DNA of 64,000 nt from IOR16 sp963521065 (lineage in GTDB: Bacteria > Bacillota > Clostridia > Peptostreptococcales > Anaerovoracaceae), in assembly GCA_963521065.1 (NCBI GenBank), contig CAUQTI010000002.1, positions 124,001 to 188,000 of the forward strand, given 5' to 3'. Numbering within the stretch: position 1 is the stretch's first letter; every line of letters starts with the position of its first letter. The position numbers and the translations under genes were made by a program. The notes beneath the pieces are model-generated. The model saw only the letters and a program-made list of their open reading frames with translations. It searched no databases and was not told where the DNA came from. This document shows, piece by piece, positions 31,721 through 39,801 of this stretch.

Positions 31721-32416
31721 TCATTCATAGGAAATCTTATTCAGTTCTTTTTTTACTTCTTTCCAATCAGGAAAATAAACGTTCATATAGCTTTTAAACA
31801 CCGAGTTATGACTTTTTTCAAGCAAGTGGCAAAGCTCATGCACAATAACATATTCTAAGCATTCTGGCGGCTTCCACGCAAGCGTGAGGTTGAGCCAGAT
31901 GCGTTTTACTGCAATATTACATGTGCCCCAGCGAGTTTTCATTTCTTTTATTTTCCATTCCTTTGCATGGACACCCATTTTTTCTTCATATTTTTGAGAA
32001 ATAGCCGGAATTGCCCTTTGTAATTCTTCCCGATACCATGCTTTTAACAGGGATTCTCGCTGCTGCTGTGTACTTCCGTCCCGAATCCGCATCTGAATCT
32101 CACCATTTTGAAAAAGAACATTTCTCCGTCCCGAAACAGGAAGCACCTGCAGGGGATATTCCTTTCCCCATAACGGAAATCGCTCTCCGGAAATATATTT
32201 TTTCTCTATCTTGCGAGGTTGTTTTCTGAATTTTTCCTGCTTTTCTTTCATCCACGGCAATTTCACTTCCAAAATCTCAAGAATCTGCTTATCACTTAAC
32301 TGCTTCGGTGCTGAAACATATACCTCTCCGCAAGGCGGCTTTACAGACAGTCGGAAATGCTTCACCGCCTTTTTTTCAATTTGTACCTCAATTCCATCTA
32401 AGATGTGCTTTTTCAT
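31721..32416 (-). CDS. YgjP-like (M48/DUF45) zinc metallopeptidase
   Basis: The 231-residue protein has the zinc-binding motif HELCH in VIVHELCHLLEKSHNSVF near the C-terminus, plus the family blocks KEMKTRWGTCN and LAWKPPECLEYVI. YgjP-like proteins are soluble predicted peptidases of unknown substrate, often carried near restriction or mobile genes, but no such gene is nearby. It lies 44 bases downstream of the DUF4179 gene and may share its transcript. Confidence 0.87.
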   Translation of the reverse strand: MKKHILDGIEVQIEKKAVKHFRLSVKPPCGEVYVSAPKQLSDKQILEILEVKLPWMKEKQEKFRKQPRKIEKKYISGERFPLWGKEYPLQVLPVSGRRNVLFQNGEIQMRIRDGSTQQQRESLLKAWYREELQRAIPAISQKYEEKMGVHAKEWKIKEMKTRWGTCNIAVKRIWLNLTLAWKPPECLEYVIVHELCHLLEKSHNSVFKSYMNVYFPDWKEVKKELNKISYE

Positions 32417-32460
32417 TCCATCCCTTTCCCCGTGTAATTTTTTCTCTTCCTTTTACCGTT

Positions 32461-33873
32461 TTACTCTTCCTGCGTTAAATCAAGCTGTATTTTAATCGGT
32501 TTCTCCAATTTTACCATGCGTGAATAATCCGGTGATAAATATACTACATCAAAAGGATAGTTTCGTAAAGGAAACTCTGTGTAAAACTGCTTTTCAGCTG
32601 CTTCTGAAGAATCGCTGTCTATCGAGTCACCTGAGGTGGAGGACCAGCTATCATAGGAATATTCCGTCCCCTCCTCATCGTAATAATTCTGTCCAAATAC
32701 CTGATAAACATGATTTTCCTTGATGCTTTCTACGCCAAATCCGACGATCCAATCGTTACCTTGCCGCTCTGCCTTCGCAAAAGTAACATTTTGGGGTAAG
32801 GCTTCTGCCGTTTTCTCCTTTAAATTTATGCGTACTTTTTCCATGTCCTTATCTAGCCATGTCACTCCTGTAATATACAGAGTCAATGCTTTACTCTTTG
32901 AAAAATAAGTGCTTTCCAGCCTATGCGACGGCATCATTGGAGAATCTGTACTTCCAGTCGCTGTGATTCCGTCAGCAATGCTCTCAAAACGCTTCCCTTT
33001 TTCATTTATTAAATAGAAATTCAACGCCTTTAGCCATGCCGTATTCTTTTGATCGTCCGAGAAGTTAAGCCGAATGTGTGTTGGATAAACCTCCATATTT
33101 GAAAGAGTCAAATTTTGTCCATCCAGGCAAAACTCCTTATTTAACGAAATCACTTTCCCCTGTGCCGTAAAAAATGGATCAAACGTAAGCTTAAAGTTAA
33201 ATGTAGCAACAGGTTCCGGAAGCGGTGATATAGCATACATGTCTTCTTTTTCTTGATCCGTCTCTATTTCTAAATTCTCTTTTTCCAAATCTTCCCCGTT
33301 GTCTCTGACCGCCAAACGAAGATACATGGTGTCCGGCATATCGCCTTCCATAAAATCAATGGTTAATTTTCGAAGCTCGTTGTTTTCTCCAAAAGAGTCA
33401 GAGGAAATAGAATAGCCTTCAAAAACCTCCTCTTGGTCATTTCTAATTTCGGGCGTCGCATCCAGATCAGAATACTTGCTTGAGTCCAGTGTATAAAAAA
33501 CAGCCAGCTGCTTTTGGTCTACAATAACGTACTCAATCTTTGCTATAATTCCATTGTTTTCCTGTTGCATTTCAATTGGCTGAACGTATTCATTTTCAAC
33601 CGCTGCCGACAGAGACGGTGAGGCAGCCACAAAGCGCGCCAAGTCCTTAATGAGCGGAATCCGGCCGCACGCATAAGCAAACGTAAGCGAACAATTTACA
33701 AATACGGTAAACAAAATAAAAAAAGATACTATACTTCCGATTGGAATGAGAAAAAATCGGCTTCTCTTTTTCCCACGCAACCTGCTCTCTGCCCTTGCCA
33801 TAGTATATTCTAATGCGGCAGGCGTTTCCTCTAATTCTGTTAAAAGGTTAAAATATTCATCTCTCCGGTTCAC
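32461..33873 (-). CDS. DUF4179 membrane protein, probable anti-sigma partner
   Basis: The 470-residue protein has a short cytoplasmic N-terminus (1-38), one membrane segment (about 40-66) and a large extracytoplasmic part. The DUF4179 domain occupies roughly 75-190, followed by a beta-rich region to the end. The start overlaps the sigma-factor stop by four bases. That coupling and the one-pass topology are those of ECF anti-sigma factors in Clostridia, in which the short N-terminus would hold the sigma factor. The sequence has no known sensor ligand. Confidence 0.85.
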   Translation of the reverse strand: MNRRDEYFNLLTELEETPAALEYTMARAESRLRGKKRSRFFLIPIGSIVSFFILFTVFVNCSLTFAYACGRIPLIKDLARFVAASPSLSAAVENEYVQPIEMQQENNGIIAKIEYVIVDQKQLAVFYTLDSSKYSDLDATPEIRNDQEEVFEGYSISSDSFGENNELRKLTIDFMEGDMPDTMYLRLAVRDNGEDLEKENLEIETDQEKEDMYAISPLPEPVATFNFKLTFDPFFTAQGKVISLNKEFCLDGQNLTLSNMEVYPTHIRLNFSDDQKNTAWLKALNFYLINEKGKRFESIADGITATGSTDSPMMPSHRLESTYFSKSKALTLYITGVTWLDKDMEKVRINLKEKTAEALPQNVTFAKAERQGNDWIVGFGVESIKENHVYQVFGQNYYDEEGTEYSYDSWSSTSGDSIDSDSSEAAEKQFYTEFPLRNYPFDVVYLSPDYSRMVKLEKPIKIQLDLTQEE

Positions 33874-34346
33874 TGTAACCCCTCCTCCGATAAATCTAGC
33901 TTTAAGAATTCCAAAGCACGCCGCTGTTTTGTAGCGACGGTTCCCTGCGGCAGCTCCATGCTTTCCGCAGTCTGTGCTAATGTAAAACCAGAAAAAAATC
34001 TTAAAATTACAATCATACGCAAATCAGGCGGTAATTTTCTGATGGCCTCTTTCAGCGGCAAAGCATCATATGAAATTTCTTCACTTCCTTCTTCCGGCAA
34101 AGATTCTACCGGAGAAACCCTTTTTCGCCGCTTACACTCTTTCTTGCACTCATTGATCAAGATTCTCGTCAGCCAAGTGTCAAAATATTCCGGCTGTCTT
34201 AGCTTCGTCAATGCCTTCAATGCTTTATAAACTGCCTCATCTACCGCATCCAGTGCACCTGCCTCATCATTTAGATATAGATATGCTGTCCGATAAAGAC
34301 GTTTTTTCAGAGTCTCTACCCGTTCTGCAAACTCATTTTTATTCAT
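33870..34346 (-). CDS. ECF-type RNA polymerase sigma factor
   Basis: The 158-residue protein has sigma region 2 (about 12-75, with AYLYLNDEAGALDAVDEAVYKA and WLTRILINECKKE) and region 4 (about 100-150, with LPPDLRMIVILRFFSGFTLAQTAE and QGTVATKQRRALE), joined by a short linker. I chose ATG 34346 over a TTG at 34352 because AGGAG is spaced correctly for it. It heads an operon with the DUF4179 protein, and perhaps the metallopeptidase. It should recognise its own promoter, but I could not identify a paired motif upstream. Confidence 0.92.
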   Translation of the reverse strand: MNKNEFAERVETLKKRLYRTAYLYLNDEAGALDAVDEAVYKALKALTKLRQPEYFDTWLTRILINECKKECKRRKRVSPVESLPEEGSEEISYDALPLKEAIRKLPPDLRMIVILRFFSGFTLAQTAESMELPQGTVATKQRRALEFLKLDLSEEGLQ

Positions 34347-34468
34347 GCACAAGAGCTCCTTTCTCTGTTTAATTTGAAATTCCTTTCATAGATTAGATTC
34401 TCTGAGAGAGGGTTTTTATTTCTCTTTTTTGATTTTTTATCATTCATTTTTTATTTCTTACTGCGTTT

Positions 34469-34493
34469 TTATTCAAAGAGAATCTTTGAATAA
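34469..34493. repeat. 10-bp AT-rich inverted repeat upstream of the sigma-factor gene
   Basis: TTATTCAAAG (34469-34478) and CTTTGAATAA (34484-34493) are exact inverted copies with a 5-base centre. They lie between padR and the sigma gene. No T-tract follows on either transcribed side, so an operator is as likely as a terminator. Confidence 0.4.
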
Positions 34494-34522
34494 AAAAATC
34501 AGCAAAGCAAATGGGTGCTTCT

Positions 34523-34846
34523 TTATTTTCCTACCCCCATAATAAGCTCTGCTGTCTTCAAAACCTGCTTCATCCGGAATAATTCTGCTTCGGCAATATT
34601 CCTCCCAAGACTCGTAATCCGATATTCTTTTCTTCGTGCTCCCCTGTCTTTTAATTCCTCAATCCATTCTTTTTGTTTCATTGTATTCAGTGCCCCATAT
34701 AAGGTACCCGCACCAAGGCAAACTCTCCCATGTGTTCTGCTCTCAATAAACTGCATAATTCCATAGCCATGTTTGGGCTGATATAAGGCAAGTAAAATTA
34801 AAAAGGTCGTTTCTGTCAATGCGCCGCCTCTTCCATAGTCCCGCAT
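34523..34846 (-). CDS. PadR-family transcriptional regulator
   Basis: The 107-residue protein is a small PadR (subfamily 2) winged-helix repressor; the GGALTETTFLILLALYQPKHGYGI and GRVCLGAGTLYGALNTM blocks and the wing residues RRKEYRIT are typical. The ATG at 34846 has GGAGGTGG upstream; the longer in-frame start at 34894 would begin inside the operator. The promoter is covered by a large palindrome, so autoregulation is likely. PadR proteins usually control efflux pumps; the ABC pair at 34930-38458 is adjacent but has its own AraC regulator. Confidence 0.92.
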   Translation of the reverse strand: MRDYGRGGALTETTFLILLALYQPKHGYGIMQFIESRTHGRVCLGAGTLYGALNTMKQKEWIEELKDRGARRKEYRITSLGRNIAEAELFRMKQVLKTAELIMGVGK

Positions 34847-34862
34847 ATTAAATTCCACCTCC

Positions 34863-34912
34863 TGACACATAGTACGTTTACTGTAATATATCATTAAACG
34901 TACTATGTGTCA
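34863..34912. promoter_or_regulatory. 18-bp inverted repeat, probable PadR operator
   Basis: Bases 34863-34880 and 34895-34912 are perfect inverted repeats with a 14-base centre. Each arm contains ATAGTACGTTTA-type sequence. The right arm covers the -35 box and the centre holds the -10 box of padR. The position fits a self-repressing operator; the assignment to PadR is inference. Confidence 0.7.
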
Positions 34913-34913
34913 A
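34885..34913 (-). promoter_or_regulatory. padR promoter
   Basis: On the minus strand TTGACA (34908-34913), a 17-base spacer and TATATT (34885-34890) are embedded in the palindrome at 34863-34912. Confidence 0.8.
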
Positions 34914-34929
34914 TTTTTCTTATTCGCCA

Positions 34930-36675
34930 CTATATACTCCAACCCTCAGCCGCCTCGCGGATATTTATAAACCGATTGTAGACGCCGCCTTTTTGAAGTA
35001 GCTCATTGTGAGTTCCTTTCTCCGCTATCGTTGCATCGTCCACGACCAATATCTGATCTGCACTTTCAATCGTAGCTAGTCGATGAGCAATGATAATGAT
35101 TGTTTTCCCCCGGGTGAGTTCTGAAATTGCCGACTGAATCAAGTGCTCGCTTTCTGGATCAATAGAAGCAGTCGCTTCATCTAAAATGATGATTGGCGCA
35201 TCCTTTAAGATAGCTCTCGCAATAGACACTCGCTGCTTTTCCCCGCCGGATAAGGTTCCACCGCCTTCTCCGATTACCGTATCATATCCCTTTGGCAATG
35301 CAATGATAAAATCGTGGCAGCAGGCTTTTTTTGCCGCCTGTATCATTTCTTCATCTGTAGCCGCAGGATTTCCAAAGCAGATGTTATTGCGTATGGTGTC
35401 ATTAAAAAGGTAGACATTTTGGAAGACCATTGAAATGTTGGACAAAAGACTGTCACAGGTAAAGTCTCTGATATCGTGTCCCCCGATTTTTACAAAACCG
35501 CTTCGTACATCATAGAATCGGGCAATCAAATTGCAAATCGTTGTTTTCCCACTTCCTGACGGCCCTACGATTGCGGCTGTCGTCTTTTCCGGAATAGTGA
35601 AGTTCACATGACGGAGCACTTCTCTTGTATCATATCCAAAAGAAACTTCCTCAAAAACAATGTCATAACGAGAAAGTGTTATATTTTCTCCACTTTCGTC
35701 TATATATTCTTCTGATTTCAGCCGGTCGAGCTGATCCATTGTATCGTCAATCACGCCCAAAATGTGCGCGCTATCACTGATTGATTCAATCCCGGTAAAA
35801 ATACTAAAAGAAAAAAAACAAAACATCAGCATAACGGGCAAGGTCATTTCGCCAATCAGTCTCATATAGCAGCTTGCAAACATCAATCCGACAGAGGCAA
35901 TTTTAAGAGCAAGCAGGTGCAGACAGTTGGAAGGAATAAACCCCCATTCTATTTTCAGATGAATCGCCTTGCTGTCAGCGCAAGCTTTTTTCATAGCTGC
36001 CGCAGCAACACCGCCCTGTCCGAAGGATTTAACAACGGGCAACCCTCTCGCATATTCGATGGCCGCATTGGTCAAATCACGATTCGCTGTCATACTGACC
36101 GGAGCATTTTTTCGACTGTGCGTAGATACCAACAGCAGAAACAGAAATGATAAAATTACACCTGCAAGCGCAATCAGTGACACTAAGGGGTTGAACACCG
36201 CGATGCAAAGTAAGATACACAAAAAATTCAGGTATCCGCTCACAAAGTTGTCAACCATCCGAATGCCCATATTCTCTAGAGCATGAAGGCCCGTTGTAAT
36301 TGAGTTAAGGATTTCTCCCGTATTTACCTTTTGAAAGTACCCTAGAGAAACGCGTTTTAAAATGTTTCCAATGGCAAGGCGATCTCGAGCAACCAACGCA
36401 TAGCTGATTCCCTCCTGAAAGCGAGCTCTTAAATAATCAAACAAAAACCGCAGAAGTACAAAAACTAAAATTAACACAAAGCTTTTCCAAATCAAACTGT
36501 CGTCAAATTCTATGCCGCCTCTAGCATCCTCAATCAGCTTTCCCACTGCATAGGCTGCCACCATGCTTGGAAATGCCGCAAACCAGGTTGCAAAAAAGGA
36601 AAAAACAAACCCAATATATAATTTTCCTCTAAATTCTCCGCACCAATCAATGATACGTCTTACTGTTTTAAACAT
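34930..36675 (-). CDS. ABC half-transporter, exporter fold (second of a pair)
   Basis: The 581-residue protein fuses six membrane helices (about 15-300) to a nucleotide-binding domain with Walker A GPSGSGKTT, the signature LSGGEKQR, Walker B IIILDEAT and the H-loop IAHRL. The start is ATG 36675, which overlaps the previous stop by eight bases and follows AAGGAGGTG; longer starts would read through the neighbour. With the next gene it should form a heterodimer. Such AraC-linked pairs resemble siderophore (YbtP/YbtQ-like), peptide or drug transporters; the cargo is not determinable. Confidence 0.93.
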   Translation of the reverse strand: MFKTVRRIIDWCGEFRGKLYIGFVFSFFATWFAAFPSMVAAYAVGKLIEDARGGIEFDDSLIWKSFVLILVFVLLRFLFDYLRARFQEGISYALVARDRLAIGNILKRVSLGYFQKVNTGEILNSITTGLHALENMGIRMVDNFVSGYLNFLCILLCIAVFNPLVSLIALAGVILSFLFLLLVSTHSRKNAPVSMTANRDLTNAAIEYARGLPVVKSFGQGGVAAAAMKKACADSKAIHLKIEWGFIPSNCLHLLALKIASVGLMFASCYMRLIGEMTLPVMLMFCFFSFSIFTGIESISDSAHILGVIDDTMDQLDRLKSEEYIDESGENITLSRYDIVFEEVSFGYDTREVLRHVNFTIPEKTTAAIVGPSGSGKTTICNLIARFYDVRSGFVKIGGHDIRDFTCDSLLSNISMVFQNVYLFNDTIRNNICFGNPAATDEEMIQAAKKACCHDFIIALPKGYDTVIGEGGGTLSGGEKQRVSIARAILKDAPIIILDEATASIDPESEHLIQSAISELTRGKTIIIIAHRLATIESADQILVVDDATIAEKGTHNELLQKGGVYNRFINIREAAEGWSI

Positions 36676-38458
36676 AATCTGACACCTCCTTGCCAGAAGC
36701 GGATACTGCCCATGCTTTGGCACCAATATGTGCTTTCCACATGCCGGCATAGAGCTCGGACGATCGCAAAAGCTCCGCCTGCTTTCCCTGTGCTTCAATT
36801 CGTCCGTCTTTCAGTAGAACAATGTTGTCAGCATTTTTAATAGTGGAAAGCCTATGCGCAATCACAAGTAACGTTTTACCCTTAGTCAGCTCCGCAATGC
36901 TGCGCTGTATTTTTTCTTCATTTTCGGGATCTGTAAAAGCAGTGGCCTCATCCAATATGACCACCGGAGCGTTTTTAAGAATCATTCTGGCAATGGCAAT
37001 GCGCTGTTTCTCCCCTCCAGAAAGCCGCTTGCCCGCCTCGCCAGCAGGAGTATCATAGCCATTTTCTAGATTTGTGATAAATTCATCGCACTGAGCTGCT
37101 TTGGCCGCAGTGTAAACTTCTTCATCGCTTGCCTTTGGATTTCCAAGACGAATATTTTCCAACAACGAGCAGCGGAACAGAAAATTATCCTGTGTCACAA
37201 AGCTTACGGTATCTGCGAGCTGCTTTAATGTCATATTCTTCACGTTTACACCGCCGATTTCAATCTTCCCGTCTGTCACATCCCAGAAACGTGAGATAAG
37301 CTTGGCTACAGTGGATTTCCCTCCTCCGGACGGCCCCACCAGAGCGACAAAACTGCCCTGTGGCAGGGTTAAATCAATCCCATGCAGCACCTCGTCTTCT
37401 TTCTCTCCGGTATAGGAAAATCGAACATCCTTCATTCTAACATCATACTTGCTTAGCGCTGCTTCTTGCACGGGTTCTGGCAACTCCGACATAGTGAGGA
37501 AAGTCTGTAGGTTCTCCACCGTATACTGCATTTCACGGATTCCCTCGCTGAACACCTCCAGCTTCGCCAAAGATCCTACCATCGACATAGACAGCATCAC
37601 ACAAAGCGCTGTTTCGGCGGGTGTGATAATGCCCTTAGAACAGAGCAGAAGCCCCACCGGAAGCGTCCCGAGCAATGTAGAGGGAAACAGGGCAAAAGCA
37701 AGCTTCATCGTGACCCAGGTAGATGAAAGCCATTGTAGGACAAACTGGCGATAATCCGTAATCGCCCGGGAAAACTTCTCGTAGGAGGTTCCCGCTCTGC
37801 CAAAGGCCTTGATGACCTCAATCCCTTCGATATATTCCACAATAGCACTGCTCATCGCGGTATTGGATTCATTGTATTTTTCAAAATTCCTGCCGCTGAT
37901 TTTTATAGTCAGAAACATGCAGACCAAGGAGAGCGGCAGCGTAATCAAGGAGGCCAGAGCCGCTCGCCAATCAATGATGGCAAGCGCAATCAAGCTAATG
38001 AGGGGCAGTACAATATGCCCGGCTCCCTCAGGAATCATATGTGCCAAGGGTGGTTCTATGTTCTCAATCTTATCGACCATCGCGTTTTTAATCTCACCGA
38101 TGGAATGACTCGTTACATTTCCTAGTGGTGCATGCATGAAGCGGTCTGCCACGCGCAGCCGTAATTGCTCCAAAATGTTATAGGCTGCATAGTGCGACAA
38201 ACCTGTAGATACTCCAAAAAAGAGCACCTTAACCGCATAGGCTGCCAAAGCGAGTAGGGACCACAAAATCAGGAGCTCAAAACCAATCGTTCCGGCTATG
38301 AATGCTTCAATTATTTTAAAGACACAATAGTACGGTATCAGTCCTGATACCGTACTGACTACGGACAAGAATACTGAAGCCCACAGCTCTTTCTTACAAT
38401 CCGCAGCATAGTACATCAGACAAGAAAACCAGCTGTTGTTTTCTGTTTTATTCTTCAT
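36668..38458 (-). CDS. ABC half-transporter, exporter fold (first of a pair)
   Basis: The 596-residue protein has the same architecture as its partner: a membrane domain (about 20-310) and an ATPase domain with GPSGGGKST, LSGGEKQR, VVILDEAT and IAHRL. All catalytic motifs are intact in both halves. GAGGTGATTTG precedes the ATG, 11 bases after the AraC-type gene, so regulator and transporter are one operon. Fused-domain half transporters of this kind work as dimers and couple ATP to export or, in siderophore systems, import. Confidence 0.93.
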   Translation of the reverse strand: MKNKTENNSWFSCLMYYAADCKKELWASVFLSVVSTVSGLIPYYCVFKIIEAFIAGTIGFELLILWSLLALAAYAVKVLFFGVSTGLSHYAAYNILEQLRLRVADRFMHAPLGNVTSHSIGEIKNAMVDKIENIEPPLAHMIPEGAGHIVLPLISLIALAIIDWRAALASLITLPLSLVCMFLTIKISGRNFEKYNESNTAMSSAIVEYIEGIEVIKAFGRAGTSYEKFSRAITDYRQFVLQWLSSTWVTMKLAFALFPSTLLGTLPVGLLLCSKGIITPAETALCVMLSMSMVGSLAKLEVFSEGIREMQYTVENLQTFLTMSELPEPVQEAALSKYDVRMKDVRFSYTGEKEDEVLHGIDLTLPQGSFVALVGPSGGGKSTVAKLISRFWDVTDGKIEIGGVNVKNMTLKQLADTVSFVTQDNFLFRCSLLENIRLGNPKASDEEVYTAAKAAQCDEFITNLENGYDTPAGEAGKRLSGGEKQRIAIARMILKNAPVVILDEATAFTDPENEEKIQRSIAELTKGKTLLVIAHRLSTIKNADNIVLLKDGRIEAQGKQAELLRSSELYAGMWKAHIGAKAWAVSASGKEVSDYV

Positions 38459-38469
38459 AGCAAATCACC

Positions 38470-39438
38470 TCATTCTATCATGTCGCTGTTCCCTCTCGTA
38501 TTTCGATATTCAAGGGGAAGAACGTACATCTCTTTTTTAAATGCTGCCGAAAATTTACTCGGGCTGTCATAACCAACGTCACCGGCTATTTCTGAAATAC
38601 TCCTATCGGTAGTTTGCAGCAAGTTTGCCGCCCTGCTCATACGAAGCGACCTGAGATAGGCATAAATCGTATTTCCGTAGACTGCCCGAAAGCAGTTTTT
38701 CATGCTTGTAAGCGGAATATTGAACTCCTTTGACAGCCGCTCAAGCGTATAGTGGTTTTGTGGACTCTCAGAAATCAGTGCATGAATCGCTTTAATTTTC
38801 TCGGTCTGAGACTTATAAAAATATGGCCGCTTAGCAGCACCATTCTCCGTCTCCATCCCCCCGAGGTAGAGAAGCAGCTCCAAGACCTTCACAATCAGAT
38901 AGTGCCGCTTAATATTCTGCGGGACATTGTAAAGTTCGGAAAAAATGTGATCGAGGGTCTGATCCTCTCGGATAAAAAAACATTCAGTGTCTGTGCAATA
39001 CTTTTCCCGTAGCTGCGTAATTGTCACCGGGAAATCGTTGAACAGCTGCCGAATACTGGCATCGGCAACTTCCGCTTCAAAGGCGATTGTAATTCCATGA
39101 TAATGGCTCAGTGGAAAATAGAAGTTTGTATCGTGCATCTGTCGGTTATCAATGCGGAGATCTCCAGCTTGGATATAGCGGAAAACGCCCGGCCTAATTT
39201 CCTGCTCAATACGCCCTTCCCGACAATGATCCACGCAAAAAAGCTCTGCCTTTGTAATGAACTCCGATTTGATTTCTCGCATGTGAAAATGGTTGAAGCA
39301 AACTTGTATTCCTGGCATAAGTTCACTGAGTACCATCGTACCTGTTCCAGTGGAACTTCTTGCTTGCTGAATCGTAGTATGGTTCCTTCCTGTAATGATT
39401 TCAACATTGCTTCCAGGATTCATAATATCTTTTGTCAT
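38470..39438 (-). CDS. AraC-family transcriptional regulator
   Basis: The 322-residue regulator has an N-terminal sensing domain (about 30-200) and a C-terminal double helix-turn-helix (about 215-315; LERLSKEFNIPLTSMKNCFRAVYG, then SISEIAGDVGYDSPSKFSAAFKKE). This is the YbtA/PchR-like arrangement in which a siderophore or other small molecule activates the transporter genes downstream. The ligand is unknown. GGAG lies about 11 bases before the ATG, a somewhat long spacing. Confidence 0.92.
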   Translation of the reverse strand: MTKDIMNPGSNVEIITGRNHTTIQQARSSTGTGTMVLSELMPGIQVCFNHFHMREIKSEFITKAELFCVDHCREGRIEQEIRPGVFRYIQAGDLRIDNRQMHDTNFYFPLSHYHGITIAFEAEVADASIRQLFNDFPVTITQLREKYCTDTECFFIREDQTLDHIFSELYNVPQNIKRHYLIVKVLELLLYLGGMETENGAAKRPYFYKSQTEKIKAIHALISESPQNHYTLERLSKEFNIPLTSMKNCFRAVYGNTIYAYLRSLRMSRAANLLQTTDRSISEIAGDVGYDSPSKFSAAFKKEMYVLPLEYRNTRGNSDMIE

Positions 39439-39801
39439 CCGTTATTTTTCTCCAATCACAATATTTTGTATGAAATACCAACGAAATAGTTAGTTTTTTC
39501 TAACTTTATGCCCTGTATGTCTTGTAAGAGACGCCCCTGCAACTCTTCTTATTACTATACTAAATCGTAGTGATTGGCAGGGCAAGTCCATTCAGCTGAA
39601 AATAGCCTGATTAGACAAATATATTTCCAAGCACAATTCGCCACTGCAACACAGCTTGCTAGAAGAATTTCAGGCGAGTTTTAGGGTCGAAAAGGCCGTA
39701 GGATCTTTAAATCCTACGGCCTTTAAAAAAACCTGAAAACACCTTTATTGAACTAGGTCTTCACAACAGTCTTTCCTGTTATATTTAAGGCAATTTTATT
39801 A
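39439..39801. other. intergenic region between pnp and the AraC-type gene
   Basis: The spacer of 363 bases holds the pnp terminator (39687-39724) and, near the AraC-type gene, a small AGTTAG-T6-CTAACT hairpin (39488-39505). TTGCCC with TAGTAT on the minus strand (about 39563-39591) is a weak promoter candidate. A Cys-rich 20-codon frame on the plus strand at 39508 is not convincing. Confidence 0.5.
39687..39724 (-). terminator. pnp terminator
   Basis: On the minus strand a perfect 14-bp stem (39711-39724 with 39691-39704, 6-base loop) is followed by TTTT including the stem end. It ends the long polC-to-pnp gene run. Confidence 0.85.

Noticed and set aside
34930..39438. Recent horizontal transfer of the AraC-ABC-ABC block on base composition
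   Set aside because: By eye its GC content is not clearly different from polC and other core genes; no repeats or integrase border it.
39508..39570. 20-codon Cys-rich plus-strand leader peptide
   Set aside because: No ribosome-binding site or following plus-strand gene.
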